Counted from the stretch's first letter, positions 14,820 to 23,418 are shown. The stretch is 64,000 bases of DNA from Chloroflexota bacterium (GCA_028873965.1 JAPPMU010000049.1:1-64000); one strand, 5' to 3'. The notes: generated from the sequence alone by a model not told the origin. Numbers and translations are program-made.

Positions 14820-16793
14820 CTAATCGGCCTCCCTTTGGGCGGCAGGTTCCGCGCCTTCACGCGGTCGCGCCGGCGCCGGACTGAACAGCTCGATGCGCTC
14901 TTCCAGGAAACGCCACAGATCCTCGGTAGAATCTTCGGCAGCCTGGGCAGCGGCGGCGGCGCGCGCCTGCTGGGCCGGTTGCGCGTCCGGGTCGGCCCAG
15001 TGGTTGAAGGAGGGGCTCTCCACGTCCATCGCTTCAAAGGCGCTGGGCGCTGGCGCCTCGGTGCGCCGGGGAGCCGTGGGAGCGATGAACGTGTTGCGGA
15101 ACACCGGTTGCAGGACGCGATGGACATGGAAGCCGGCAAACACCAGAGCGCCTGCGGAAGCCAGCAGCAGGAACACTGACAACGGCACCGACAGGCTGCC
15201 CAGGGAGAATAGCCGGATTATCAGCGGGATCATCAACAGGACGCCGACGAGCAAAAGCGCCGTGGCCATGCCGTCGCGCAGCAGGGTGCGCAGGGTGTAT
15301 CTCGCCGGCTGGCCCGCGGTGTCGCGCACCGAGGCCCGAACGGTCAGGCTGGCTACCACCCGCAATTCCCGCCAGATGGCTATGGCAGCGGGGATGTTGA
15401 TCCCCACCGTGGCGCCGCCCAGGATCACGCCCAGCAGGGCGTGGGACACCGAATCCGGTTCGGCCAGCAGGTCGGGCAGGGTGTACACCGCAGCGGTGCC
15501 GATGGCCGTAAGCACCGCGATGATGCAGATGTCGATGATGATGCGACGCACCGCGTTTTTCAGCAGACGGCCCGTTTCGCCGGGCAGGGAGAACGCGGCC
15601 CAGAACGACTGAATGCCCAGAAAGATCACCAGGTTGACCGCCAGGACCGCCGGTGGCGAGCGCCGTTCCAGCCAGTCGTACATGGGCGTCGCGATCTTCG
15701 AGGTCAGCGGAGCCAGGATCGCGGTGATCGCGGTGGCGATTGCCAGCACCGGGGCCACCACCGGACCCACCGCCGCGTTGGTAGCGCTCAGGTGACCGAT
15801 GGCCAGTGAAAACTCGCCCATCTGGGGCATGGTCATCCCGACCTGCACCGCGGTGCGCGAGCGTCGTCCCGCCAGTATCGCGCCGATGGTGTTGGCCATG
15901 ATCTTGCCGCCCATGAACATTCCCACCACTATCAGGGCGGGCACGATGTAGTCGTCCAGGGTTCGGTAGTCGATGAGCATACCTATCGACAGGAAGAACA
16001 ATGCGCCGAACATGTCGCGCACCGGGTTGACCAGCCTGGTGACCCGGCCGGCGGCGTCGGTGTCGCCGATGACCACGCCGATCAGGAAGGCGCCGGCGGC
16101 CGCGGACAATCCGAGGAACTCGGCCCCCAACGCCAGTCCGAAACAGCAGCCCAGTGAAGCCACCAGCAGGGTCTCGTCCGATTGCATTCGGGAGAGGAAC
16201 CGCATGAGGCGGGGCGCCAGCAACGCGCCGAAAGCCAGGACCGCGATGCAAAAGATGCCCAGCTTCGCGGCCAGCCATCCCACGTCCGCCAGGTCGGTGG
16301 AACCGGTGGTGGCCACGCCGGCCAACAGGGTAAGCAGGATGACCGCGGCGAAGTCTTCCACCAGCAGGATGCCGACGATGGTCTGACCCCATCCGGCGCG
16401 CAGGTTGCCGCTGTCCCGCAAACCCTTCAGCAGTATCGCCGAGCTGCTGATGGCCATGGCGCCGCCAAGGTACAGGGCGTTCGCTCCGGATATGCCCATC
16501 ACCTTGTCGGCGATCAGCACACCAAGGTAGGTCAGGGTGGAGATCTCGACCACCCCGATAACCAGCACGCGCAGGCCGATTTCCTGGATGCGTCGCCAGC
16601 CCAGTTCCAGGCCGATGCCGAAGAGCAGCAGGATCAGCCCCAGTTCGGCCAGCAACTCGATGGTGTCCAGGTTGCTGATAACCGGGTGCGGCAGGGTATA
16701 AGGTCCGATGACCACCCCGGCGATGAGATAACCCAGCACCGGCGGCTGCCATACCAGCCGGGCTAGCGCCAGCCCAACCGCCGCAATGGCCAT
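14820..16793 (-). CDS. CPA2-family cation:proton antiporter
   Basis: At least 657 residues. The N-terminal half is a KefB/NapA-like exchanger of about 10-12 helices with PPVLGYLIAGVVIGP, LGLILLLFGIGLEL and AGAFLIGVVIG. After about residue 385 there are further membrane helices and a polar, Ala/Pro/Glu-rich C-terminal tail; no TrkA-N nucleotide-binding domain is seen. It exchanges Na+ or K+ for H+ across the membrane. The first ATG is 16793, but the frame stays open upstream for more than 25 codons and reads like the usual first helix (LTIFAAGLSDASAGLLKDFA) without an ATG, GTG or TTG, so the true start is unresolved. Confidence 0.88.
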   Translation of the reverse strand: MAIAAVGLALARLVWQPPVLGYLIAGVVIGPYTLPHPVISNLDTIELLAELGLILLLFGIGLELGWRRIQEIGLRVLVIGVVEISTLTYLGVLIADKVMGISGANALYLGGAMAISSSAILLKGLRDSGNLRAGWGQTIVGILLVEDFAAVILLTLLAGVATTGSTDLADVGWLAAKLGIFCIAVLAFGALLAPRLMRFLSRMQSDETLLVASLGCCFGLALGAEFLGLSAAAGAFLIGVVIGDTDAAGRVTRLVNPVRDMFGALFFLSIGMLIDYRTLDDYIVPALIVVGMFMGGKIMANTIGAILAGRRSRTAVQVGMTMPQMGEFSLAIGHLSATNAAVGPVVAPVLAIATAITAILAPLTSKIATPMYDWLERRSPPAVLAVNLVIFLGIQSFWAAFSLPGETGRLLKNAVRRIIIDICIIAVLTAIGTAAVYTLPDLLAEPDSVSHALLGVILGGATVGINIPAAIAIWRELRVVASLTVRASVRDTAGQPARYTLRTLLRDGMATALLLVGVLLMIPLIIRLFSLGSLSVPLSVFLLLASAGALVFAGFHVHRVLQPVFRNTFIAPTAPRRTEAPAPSAFEAMDVESPSFNHWADPDAQPAQQARAAAAAQAAEDSTEDLWRFLEERIELFSPAPARPREGAEPAAQREAD

Positions 16794-17080
16794 GGCGATG
16801 GCGAAGTCTTTCAGCAGTCCGGCGGATGCGTCGGACAGCCCGGCGGCAAATATGGTTAGCGGGAACTCTATCTCAGATCCCCCTGCTGCTGTAGTGCCTG
16901 TGTGATTCCGGTACCGGCGCGGGACCCAGGCGCGCGACCAACGATGCCAGAAATGTAAGGGTTATATTGGCTCCGCCGGAGATCGGCGTCGCCGCTTATC
17001 GCCCCGGTCCGGCGACGTGTTCCCGCCGTCGGGACGGGGGCAGATGTTGCGCCGAAAAGCGGCGCGCAGTCCGGTGAGCC

Positions 17081-17539
17081 CTACGCGGCGCGTCCGGCGT
17101 GCTTGGGCCGGGACTCGGCAACGAATTCGGCGGTGACTGAAGTGCTGGGGGTCGCCACGGCGACCGAACCATAAAGCGGTCAACGCTTCTTCCACGTGTC
17201 CACCAAGTAGTTGCCCTGGTCGTCGTCCACGCCCCAGATCTTGAAGTGAATGCGCACGTCGGCGTAAAGGCTCACGTCGCCGGGGGTTGCTTCCGAGTCC
17301 CGGAAGGCTTCGGCGGACACTTCCATGAAGTCCACCGGGGCGTCGTCGGTGAGCGCGATTCGCTCCACCATGTTCACGGCGCACGCGGTGATGCCGGAAA
17401 GGAACAACTCACCGGCTCCCACCGCATCGCCACCGCCGTCGTCGGCGACCCAGTGATGCGTGCGAGCATTGCAGATCGCTCTGCCGTGGGTTCCCGAGCT
17501 GTACGTTTCCACGTGATAGGCCATTTCCAGTGCCATCAT
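17081..17539 (-). CDS. OsmC-like peroxiredoxin, candidate selenoprotein (UGA at residue 120)
   Basis: A 152-residue OsmC/Ohr-fold protein if the in-frame TGA at 17180-17182 is decoded. The first family cysteine is in SGITACAVNMVERIA (Cys53). The second should follow the long helix; here it is KKR-UGA-PLYGSVAVATP, exactly where relatives have CPLYG. The frame then stays open for 32 codons to a TAG. The family reduces organic hydroperoxides with its two cysteines; selenocysteine at the second site would form a Cys/Sec pair. AAGGGGG precedes the ATG. A SECIS-like hairpin follows the UGA. Without readthrough the protein would lose its catalytic C-terminus. Confidence 0.78.
17146..17182 (-). promoter_or_regulatory. 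Candidate bacterial SECIS element of the OsmC-like gene
   Basis: Nine bases downstream of the UGA a hairpin forms: UGG/CCA, a small internal loop, then GGUCGC pairing with GCGACC around the CGUG apical loop. The loop starts 20 bases after the UGA, with G in its second position, fitting the general bacterial SECIS rule. Confidence 0.6.
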
Positions 17540-17641
17540 GCCCCCTTTGGAGTAACGCGCTCCGCAGATGTTCCCTTAAGGTGATATTGATCCCATACCG
17601 CCTAAATCATAAACTATGTGGGCCTCAACGCCAAGCGCGCA

Positions 17642-17833
17642 AATTTTTGGTAACTGTTCAGGGTTGATGGGATCCCCTGTCGGAAACCTGTCGTTCCTGC
17701 GGAAGCAGGAACCCAGGAAATCCGCGCACCAGCAGCCGTGAGCATAACCGGGATTTCCTGGATACCGGCTTTCGCCGGTATGACGGCTTTGGCGCTGGGC
17801 CGCCACCTCAAACGTGAACAGTTACAATTTTTG
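17642..17833. mobile_element. MITE-1 (GTAACTGTTCAG family), copy 2
   Basis: A 176-bp element at 17650-17825: left end GTAACTGTTCAG, right end GTGAACAGTTAC (one mismatch at the innermost base), flanked by the 8-base duplication AATTTTTG (17642-17649 and 17826-17833). Non-coding. Its interior contains the CGTTCCTGCGGAAGCAGGAAC and GGCTTTCGCCGGTATGACGG palindromes. It inserted directly in front of ispD. Confidence 0.92.
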
Positions 17834-17846
17834 GGCGGACGATAGA

Positions 17847-18545
17847 TTGAACAACGCCGGACGGGAGACATCGGATGGGCTGTTGGGCGTCGTAGTGGTG
17901 GCTGCCGGGCGCAGCACTCGCATGGGCGGCACCGACAAGACCTTCGTTGACGTGCTGGGAACGCCCCTGATTGGCCATACCCTCCGGCGCATCGCTGCGT
18001 CGGACGTGGTGGACCGGATCGTGCTGGTTGTCTCCGCCGATGCGGTTCACGACGGTGTAGCGATCGTGCAGGACTTGGGTATTCCCAAAGTCGCCGCGGT
18101 TTGCGCCGGCGGCGCCCGCCGCCAGGATTCGGTCTTAGCCGGGCTGGTCGCCATGGGTGACCGGCGATGGGTCGCGATTCACGATGGAGCCCGACCGTGT
18201 GTGACGCCCGATATTCTGGGCCGCGCGCTCCGTGAAGTCCGGGGATCGGGCGCTGCCATCGCCGCGGTGCCGGTCAAGGATACGATCAAGGTGGTTGGCG
18301 ACGGGCAGGTGATTTCGGCTACTCCCGACCGCGCGACCTTGTGGGCGGCGCAAACTCCGCAGGCTTTCGATTATCAAACCCTGATGGATGCCCATCGCGC
18401 CGCGGATGCCGAATACACCGATGACGCGGCCATGGTCGAAGCCGCGGGCCACCGGGTCACGGTTTTCCGGGGCGATTATGACAATTTGAAGGTGACCACT
18501 CCGGAAGACCTGGACGTGGCGAGCTTGCTGTTAGCACGGGGATAA
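17847..18545 (+). CDS. ispD: 2-C-methyl-D-erythritol 4-phosphate cytidylyltransferase
   Basis: About 232 residues, the usual length. The CTP-binding loop VVVVAAGRSTRMGG, the AIHDGARPCV segment, AAVPVKDTIK, WAAQTPQAF and DDAAMVE are all IspD hallmarks. It makes CDP-ME in the non-mevalonate isoprenoid pathway in the cytoplasm. The start is uncertain: no ATG in frame; a GTG at 17814 falls within the MITE end, TTG at 17847 is the first codon outside the element, and TTG at 17883 gives the most family-like N-terminus. The MITE has evidently replaced the native upstream region. ispF follows after one gene. Confidence 0.93.
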   Translation: MNNAGRETSDGLLGVVVVAAGRSTRMGGTDKTFVDVLGTPLIGHTLRRIAASDVVDRIVLVVSADAVHDGVAIVQDLGIPKVAAVCAGGARRQDSVLAGLVAMGDRRWVAIHDGARPCVTPDILGRALREVRGSGAAIAAVPVKDTIKVVGDGQVISATPDRATLWAAQTPQAFDYQTLMDAHRAADAEYTDDAAMVEAAGHRVTVFRGDYDNLKVTTPEDLDVASLLLARG

Positions 18546-18700
18546 GTCGAAACTGCCGCAAATGGGAAACGAGACTGCTTGCCACAAACTGACCTCTATG
18601 CATACGATGCTTAATGACGTCTCTTGTCACACATCGGCGCGTGTACGTGAAGCAAGATTCGCGCCTTTGGACAAGGGATGTCAGCAAGCGGAGGATCAGA

Positions 18701-19147
18701 ATGGTCGCCAGCACCGTCAACCGTCGCTCCCGTTACCGGGAGTATGCTCAATTCCTGCGGCTGAGCGCTGACCGGCTGGACATGGCAGTTGCTCCCGGCC
18801 GGCTGGAGCATCTGCGCTCGAAGGTGAATGCCGAGCGCAATACGTTCCTGGCGTGGGTCATCATATGGTCCATCCTGGCTTTGATCTGCATCGCCCCGCT
18901 GGTGATGCTCCTGGTTGCCAGATTGGACTTGCCGGCGCCGGCTTATATCGCGGCCCAAAGCGATGCCCTGTTCTCCCGGCTTTGGATTGGCGAGGCGCCG
19001 ACCAACGCGGATTTCGTCGCTAACGGGTCGCTGCTGACGTTTCTGGCAGCGATTGTGATCGGTTACGCGCCGATCATCGCCTACGGCGGCCCACTGAACG
19101 ACATCGAGCACGCGCACCAGACCCTCAAGGCCATCGAGCGAGGGTAG
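18701..19147 (+). CDS. Two-helix membrane protein of unknown function
   Basis: 148 residues with a basic N-terminus, a first hydrophobic helix (FLAWVIIWSILALICIAPLV) and a second near the C-terminus (LLTFLAAIVIGYAPIIA). The ATG at 18701 follows GGAGG; upstream in-frame codons lack a ribosome-binding site. It lies between ispD and ispF with gaps of 155 and 29 bases, so it may be part of the same transcript. I recognise no family. Confidence 0.75.
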   Translation: MVASTVNRRSRYREYAQFLRLSADRLDMAVAPGRLEHLRSKVNAERNTFLAWVIIWSILALICIAPLVMLLVARLDLPAPAYIAAQSDALFSRLWIGEAPTNADFVANGSLLTFLAAIVIGYAPIIAYGGPLNDIEHAHQTLKAIERG

Positions 19148-19176
19148 GCGCAGAACCCGGCTGGCGGCCCGCCCCA

Positions 19177-19668
19177 TTGAGTCCCTCGGTGCAGTATCGA
19201 GTAGGCACTGGAGCCGACGCCCATGCCCTGGCCGCCGGGCGCGCGCTGGTGCTCGGCGGCGTGACGATTTCGCATCCTACCGGGCTGGCCGGCCACAGCG
19301 ACGGCGACGTGCTCAGCCACGCGATGATCGACGCCCTGCTGGGCGCCGCCGGCGCCGGCGACATCGGAATGCACTTTCCTCCCGGAGATCCGTCGCTGGC
19401 CGGTATCAGCAGCCTGCTATTGCTGGAGCGCACGGTTGCCGTACTGGCGCAGGGCGGTTGGTACATCGCCAACGTTGATGCTACAATGCTGGCGCAACGT
19501 CCCAGGCTGTCGCCGCACGTGCCGTTGATGCGCCAGAACATCGCCACCGCGCTTTCGGTTGAACTGTCGCAGGTCAGCGTCAAAGCCACTACCACCGATT
19601 ACCTGGGATTCACCGGGCGGGAAGAGGGCATCGCGGCTGTTGCCGTGGCGTTGCTGTGCCGGCCCTGA
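19177..19668 (+). CDS. ispF: 2-C-methyl-D-erythritol 2,4-cyclodiphosphate synthase
   Basis: About 160 residues. Metal ligands lie in GADAHAL (D-x-H) and the SDGDVLSHAMIDALLGA helix, and the CDP-binding end reads TTTDYLGFTGREEGIAA. The enzyme is a homotrimer that closes CDP-ME-2-phosphate to MEcPP in the non-mevalonate pathway. The start is TTG at 19177 or GTG at 19189; both are non-ATG. With ispD just upstream, this is a usual ispDF arrangement, broken by one membrane-protein gene. Confidence 0.96.
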   Translation: MSPSVQYRVGTGADAHALAAGRALVLGGVTISHPTGLAGHSDGDVLSHAMIDALLGAAGAGDIGMHFPPGDPSLAGISSLLLLERTVAVLAQGGWYIANVDATMLAQRPRLSPHVPLMRQNIATALSVELSQVSVKATTTDYLGFTGREEGIAAVAVALLCRP

Positions 19669-19719
19669 CACCGCACGTGATCCAACAGGCCGCAAAGGCC
19701 GTCGTCAATCCGGTTTAGT

Positions 19720-21090
19720 ATGAAGCTCTACAACACCCTGAGCGGACAGGTCGAGGAGTTCGTTCCCGCCGAAGGCAACCTGGTCAAGATGTACGTGTGC
19801 GGGGTGACCCCGTATTCCGCCACCCACGTCGGGCACGCGCTCAGCTACGTGGTCTTTGACACCCTGCGGCGATACCTGGAGCACAAAGGATACGAGGTTC
19901 GTCATATCCAGAACTTCACGGATATCGACGACAAGATAATCCAGAGGGCGCAGGAGTCCGGCGTCTCCGAGGACGCGCTGGTCGAAGAATTCATCGGGGA
20001 CTACTTCCACACGATGGACGCCCTGAACATCCAGCGGGCTTCCGAATATCCCCGCGCCACCCGCGAAATTCCGCGGATCATCGACGCCATTGCCGGCCTG
20101 ATCGACCGGGGGCACGCTTATCCCGCCGCCGGCGACGTCTATTTCCGCGTGACCAGCAAGGACGACTACGGCAAGCTGAGCCACCGGACCCTGGACAGCA
20201 TGATCGCCGGCGCCCGCATCCAGGTGGACGAGAACAAAGAGCATCCCATGGACTTCGTCCTGTGGAAGGGCGCCAAGGCAGGCGAGCCTTCGTGGGAAAG
20301 CCCGTGGGGGCCGGGTCGGCCCGGCTGGCACATCGAGTGCACCGCCATGTCGCTGGAATACCTCGGGGAGCAGCTGGACATCCACGGCGGCGGCCAGGAC
20401 CTGGTGTTTCCCCACCACGAAAACGAGATCGCCCAGAGCGAGTGCTACACCGGCGCCAAGCCCTTCTCCCGCTACTGGATGCACAACGGGCTCCTACAGC
20501 TGGGCTCCGACAAGATGAGCAAGTCCCTGGGCAACCTGGTTTCAGTCGTAGAGGCGCTGGAGCGCTACAGCCCCGACGCCATGCGTTTGTATTTCCTCAG
20601 CAGCCACTACCGCAGTCCGTTGGCCTACAGCGACGAAGGCGCCGCCGCGGTGGAGCGGAGCCTGGAGCGGGTGCGGCGAGCGCTCATCCCCGGCAACGGA
20701 GCCGGACCCGAGATGGAAGTGGACACCCACCGGGCGCGATTCACTGCGGCCATGGACGACGACCTCAACACTCCCCAGGCGGTGGCCACCCTGTTCGACC
20801 TGGCCCGCGACATCAACCGCGGCCGCGACGCCGGACAGAGCATCGGATCCGGACAGGACGCCCTGCGCGAGCTGGGCGGCGTACTGGGGCTGACTTTCGA
20901 AGATCGTCCGTCCCTGGAGGAAAACCTCGCCGCGGCACCGTTCATCGACCTGCTGGTGTCGGTGCGTACCGAGTTGCGGGCGGCCCGCCAGTTCGCCCTG
21001 GCCGACCAGATCCGGGACGGCCTCGCCGAGCAGGGCGTGACCCTGGAGGACGGCCCTCAGGGCACACAGTGGCAGCGGCAGGACCAATGA
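19720..21090 (+). CDS. cysS: Cysteinyl-tRNA synthetase
   Basis: 456 residues, full length. Class I motifs are visible: the HIGH-type THVGHAL near residue 37, the KMSKS loop at about 265-269, zinc ligands in MYVCGVTPYS, GWHIECTAM and FPHHENEIAQSE, and the conserved LDIHGGGQDL. It charges tRNA-Cys. The stop overlaps the start of the coiled-coil gene (ATGA, 21087-21090). ispF-cysS adjacency is common in bacteria. Confidence 0.98.
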   Translation: MKLYNTLSGQVEEFVPAEGNLVKMYVCGVTPYSATHVGHALSYVVFDTLRRYLEHKGYEVRHIQNFTDIDDKIIQRAQESGVSEDALVEEFIGDYFHTMDALNIQRASEYPRATREIPRIIDAIAGLIDRGHAYPAAGDVYFRVTSKDDYGKLSHRTLDSMIAGARIQVDENKEHPMDFVLWKGAKAGEPSWESPWGPGRPGWHIECTAMSLEYLGEQLDIHGGGQDLVFPHHENEIAQSECYTGAKPFSRYWMHNGLLQLGSDKMSKSLGNLVSVVEALERYSPDAMRLYFLSSHYRSPLAYSDEGAAAVERSLERVRRALIPGNGAGPEMEVDTHRARFTAAMDDDLNTPQAVATLFDLARDINRGRDAGQSIGSGQDALRELGGVLGLTFEDRPSLEENLAAAPFIDLLVSVRTELRAARQFALADQIRDGLAEQGVTLEDGPQGTQWQRQDQ

Positions 21091-21491
21091 AGTCCGTTGA
21101 GGTAATTTACGTGGAAGCAGCAACTATAACCGCCATTGCAAGCATAGCCGGCCTCACCATAACCATATTTCTTCTGGGTGGTGGTGGGCTGCTGTGGATG
21201 TGGAGACTCAGCAGCCGGGTTGACCAGCTTTCCTACCGCGTTGATCGCCTAGAAGAGGGTTTGGCCGAGACGCGGCAAGAAGTGCGCGAAACGCGTGAGG
21301 AGCTGCGCGCCGAGATGCGGGAAATGCGTGAGGAAATGCACGCCGAGATGCGGGAGATGCGGGAGGAAATGCGCGCCGAGATGCGGGAGACGCGTGAGGA
21401 AATGCGGCGCAACCACGAGCAGCTACTGGTGGCGTTGGCTAACCACAACCATGACGAGACCGGCCAGGCCATGTTCCGCAGCCCGCTGTGA
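21087..21491 (+). CDS. Membrane-anchored coiled-coil protein with HxH tail (paralog B)
   Basis: 134 residues: a transmembrane helix (residues 8-36, ITAIASIAGLTITIFLLGGG), then heptad coiled coil, then tandem REEMRAEMREM-type repeats, and the C-terminal LLVALANHNHDETGQAMF motif. It is a paralog of the proteins at 4685, 32712 and 43228. The start overlaps the cysS stop and its own stop overlaps the next GTG, so it is translationally coupled in a cysS-coiled coil-oxidase operon. Function unknown. Confidence 0.8.
   Translation: MKSVEVIYVEAATITAIASIAGLTITIFLLGGGGLLWMWRLSSRVDQLSYRVDRLEEGLAETRQEVRETREELRAEMREMREEMHAEMREMREEMRAEMRETREEMRRNHEQLLVALANHNHDETGQAMFRSPL
21296..21412 (+). repeat. Internal tandem repeat in paralog B
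   Basis: Units of 21 and 33 bases built from GAGATGCGGGAAATGCGTG, encoding (R/H)EEMRAEMREM. DNA-level near-identity points to recent expansion. Confidence 0.7.
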
Positions 21492-22945
21492 CCTTCCCCC
21501 GCGTGCCTGACAGCCCGCAATCCTCCCATCCCATTGACTGGCGACAGGTTGCCGGCCGGCTCCGGGACATCACCGGCCCGGCGCACGTTCTCACCGACCC
21601 CGACGCCATTGACCGCTATTCGGCCGACGCGCTGACCCCGTACCGCGCCTACTATGCCGACGCGGCTTTCGACCGCCTGGCCGACGTTGTCGTGCGCCCG
21701 GCGGACACGGCGCAGGTGTCGCAAGTCGTCGCGCTGGCCCAGGGCGCCGGGGTTCCGCTGATCCCATACGGTGGCGGCACCGGGGTGATGGGCGGGATCC
21801 TGCCCGTGAGCGGTGGGATCATCCTTGACCTTGGCCGGCTCAACCGCGTGATCAGCATCGACCCGGTGTCGCAAACTGCCGAGGTCGAGGCCGGGTTGAT
21901 CCTGCAAGACCTGTACGACGCGCTGGAGCCCCACGGGCTGATGCCGGGACATGACCCGTACAGCGTTCCCATCGCCAGTGTAGCCGGCACGATTTCCACC
22001 AACGGCGTGGGTTACCGCGCCGCCGCCTACGGCCCCATGGGCGATCAGGTAGTGGCTCTGGAAGTGGTTCTCCCCGACGGCCGCGTCATCAACACCCGTC
22101 CGGTGCCCAAGCCATCCTCCGGCCCCAATCTGAACCACCTGTTCATCGGCAGCGAAGGGGTCTTCGGCGTGATCACCCGGGCCACCCTGCGCGTGTTCCG
22201 CCAGCCCGAGGCGGCGGAGTACGCCACCATGGAATTCGCCGGTTTCGACGCTGGCTTCGCGGCCGTGGCGGAAATGTCCGCCCTCGGTATTCGGCCCACG
22301 CTGCTGGATCTGACCGAGGATAGCGAGGGCGTCTTGCTGCACCTGCTCTTTGAGGGTTACCGGGAAGGCGTGGATGCCGCGCTGCGCCGCACACTGTCCG
22401 TATGCGAAGCGGCCGGCGGGTGGAACGTGGGCCCGGAGCCAACCCTGTCCTATTGGAAACACCGGCACGACTCCGCTTTGAACTATCGCCAGACGGCCCT
22501 GGGACGCCCGCGTGAAGAACGCTGGCAGCGGCAATGGGGGCGCACCTTCGACTACCTGCACATGAGCCTGCCGGCCGACAGGGTACTGGACTACCGCCGG
22601 CGCGCCGACCGGATGCTGGAGGCCCGGAAGATCAAGGTGGTGGAATACTGCCTCTGGAGCCGACCCGAGTTCTTCTCCATGCTGGTGGTGCCCGACGGCG
22701 ACCGGCGAGTGGTCGGTCGGGACGGCTACGATCCTGAGGTGCGGGCAAATCTGGCTGCCGGCGTGGACGAGGTGCTCACCCTGGCCCAGGACATGGGCGG
22801 GATCATGGAGTATTGCCACGGCGTCGGCATCAAGTTGCATCATTTGTTGGGTCGCGAGCTGGGGGTCAGCCGGGACGCGCTGCTGGATATCAAGCGGGCG
22901 CTGGATCCGGCGGGGGTCATGAATCCGGGGAAATTGACGTTGTAG
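21488..22945 (+). CDS. FAD-binding oxidase (GlcD / D-lactate dehydrogenase type)
   Basis: 485 residues. The FAD-binding PCMH domain shows VVVRPADTAQVSQVVALA, PYGGGTGVMGG and SVAGTISTNGVGYR; the C-terminal FAD-oxidase domain ends with the typical HGVGIKLHHL and LKxxLDPxGVMNPGK pattern (IKRALDPAGVMNPGK). The family oxidises 2-hydroxy acids such as glycolate and D-lactate. The substrate is not decided by sequence. The GTG start overlaps the upstream stop by four bases. A terminator follows at 22981. Confidence 0.93.
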   Translation: MTFPRVPDSPQSSHPIDWRQVAGRLRDITGPAHVLTDPDAIDRYSADALTPYRAYYADAAFDRLADVVVRPADTAQVSQVVALAQGAGVPLIPYGGGTGVMGGILPVSGGIILDLGRLNRVISIDPVSQTAEVEAGLILQDLYDALEPHGLMPGHDPYSVPIASVAGTISTNGVGYRAAAYGPMGDQVVALEVVLPDGRVINTRPVPKPSSGPNLNHLFIGSEGVFGVITRATLRVFRQPEAAEYATMEFAGFDAGFAAVAEMSALGIRPTLLDLTEDSEGVLLHLLFEGYREGVDAALRRTLSVCEAAGGWNVGPEPTLSYWKHRHDSALNYRQTALGRPREERWQRQWGRTFDYLHMSLPADRVLDYRRRADRMLEARKIKVVEYCLWSRPEFFSMLVVPDGDRRVVGRDGYDPEVRANLAAGVDEVLTLAQDMGGIMEYCHGVGIKLHHLLGRELGVSRDALLDIKRALDPAGVMNPGKLTL

Positions 22946-22980
22946 CACAGCCGATAGCGGAATTGAGGTCATGACTGAGG

Positions 22981-23004
22981 GCGGGTCCACAACCCGCTTT
23001 TTTA
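22981..23004 (+). terminator. Rho-independent terminator
   Basis: GCGGGT (22981-22986) pairs with ACCCGC (22992-22997), loop of five, followed by seven T residues. Confidence 0.92.
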
Positions 23005-23009
23005 TTTAC

Positions 23010-23069
23010 AAAATTGATATTGATTATCCTATAATATCCGTTGACGGAATGCAGTAATCTCGGTATCAT
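23010..23069 (+). promoter_or_regulatory. Promoter region with possible Fur-like operator
   Basis: TTGACG (23041-23046), 17-base spacer and TATCAT (23064-23069) form a good sigma-70-type promoter. Immediately upstream an unusually A+T-rich stretch contains GATATTGATTATC, which resembles one half of the Fur GATAATGATAATC box; a second -10-like TATAAT lies at about 23031. The operator reading is speculative. Confidence 0.55.
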
Positions 23070-23115
23070 AATTTCAAATGATCACAGGCTTGCAATATCA
23101 GCCTCGGAGGAACAA

Positions 23116-23418
23116 ATGGTTACCGCACTGAAACCCGAAAACAAAGCCAACACCGCGGTTGCCGAAAACGCCGCCGCCCCTGCCGCTACCACTGCGCCGG
23201 CCGCTGCCGTTGACGTTTCTCGCATCCCGGAAACCCCCGCCGAACTGCTCAAGGAGTGGAATCCCTCCCGCAAACCACTGCTGCACACGGTCATTGCCGC
23301 TACCTTCGTCCGCCTGTGGAACGTCGTGGCCGGCCCGGGCATGACCGAGCGCGCCCGCCTGGAGCGCGAGATCGCCGAAACCCGCGGCTACCGCGACGGT
23401 TTCACCAAGCTGGTCTGA
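23116..23418 (+). CDS. Small Ala/Pro-rich protein of unknown function
   Basis: 100 residues. The first 40 are low-complexity (NTAVAENAAAPAATTAPAAAV), and the rest is an amphipathic domain (LLKEWNPSRKPLLHTVIAATFVRLWNVVAGPGM) ending in a charged helix. GGAGG lies five bases before the ATG. A strong promoter and terminator frame it as a single-gene transcript, so it is probably well expressed. I do not recognise it. A membrane-peripheral location would fit the amphipathic segment but is a guess. Confidence 0.7.
   Translation: MVTALKPENKANTAVAENAAAPAATTAPAAAVDVSRIPETPAELLKEWNPSRKPLLHTVIAATFVRLWNVVAGPGMTERARLEREIAETRGYRDGFTKLV

Noticed and set aside
13698-17539. UGA read as Trp or Gly throughout the genome (alternative code)
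   Set aside because: UGA ends several normal genes at exact family lengths, including overlapping ATGA junctions at 21087 and 24907, so the code is standard and only the two UGA sites need recoding.
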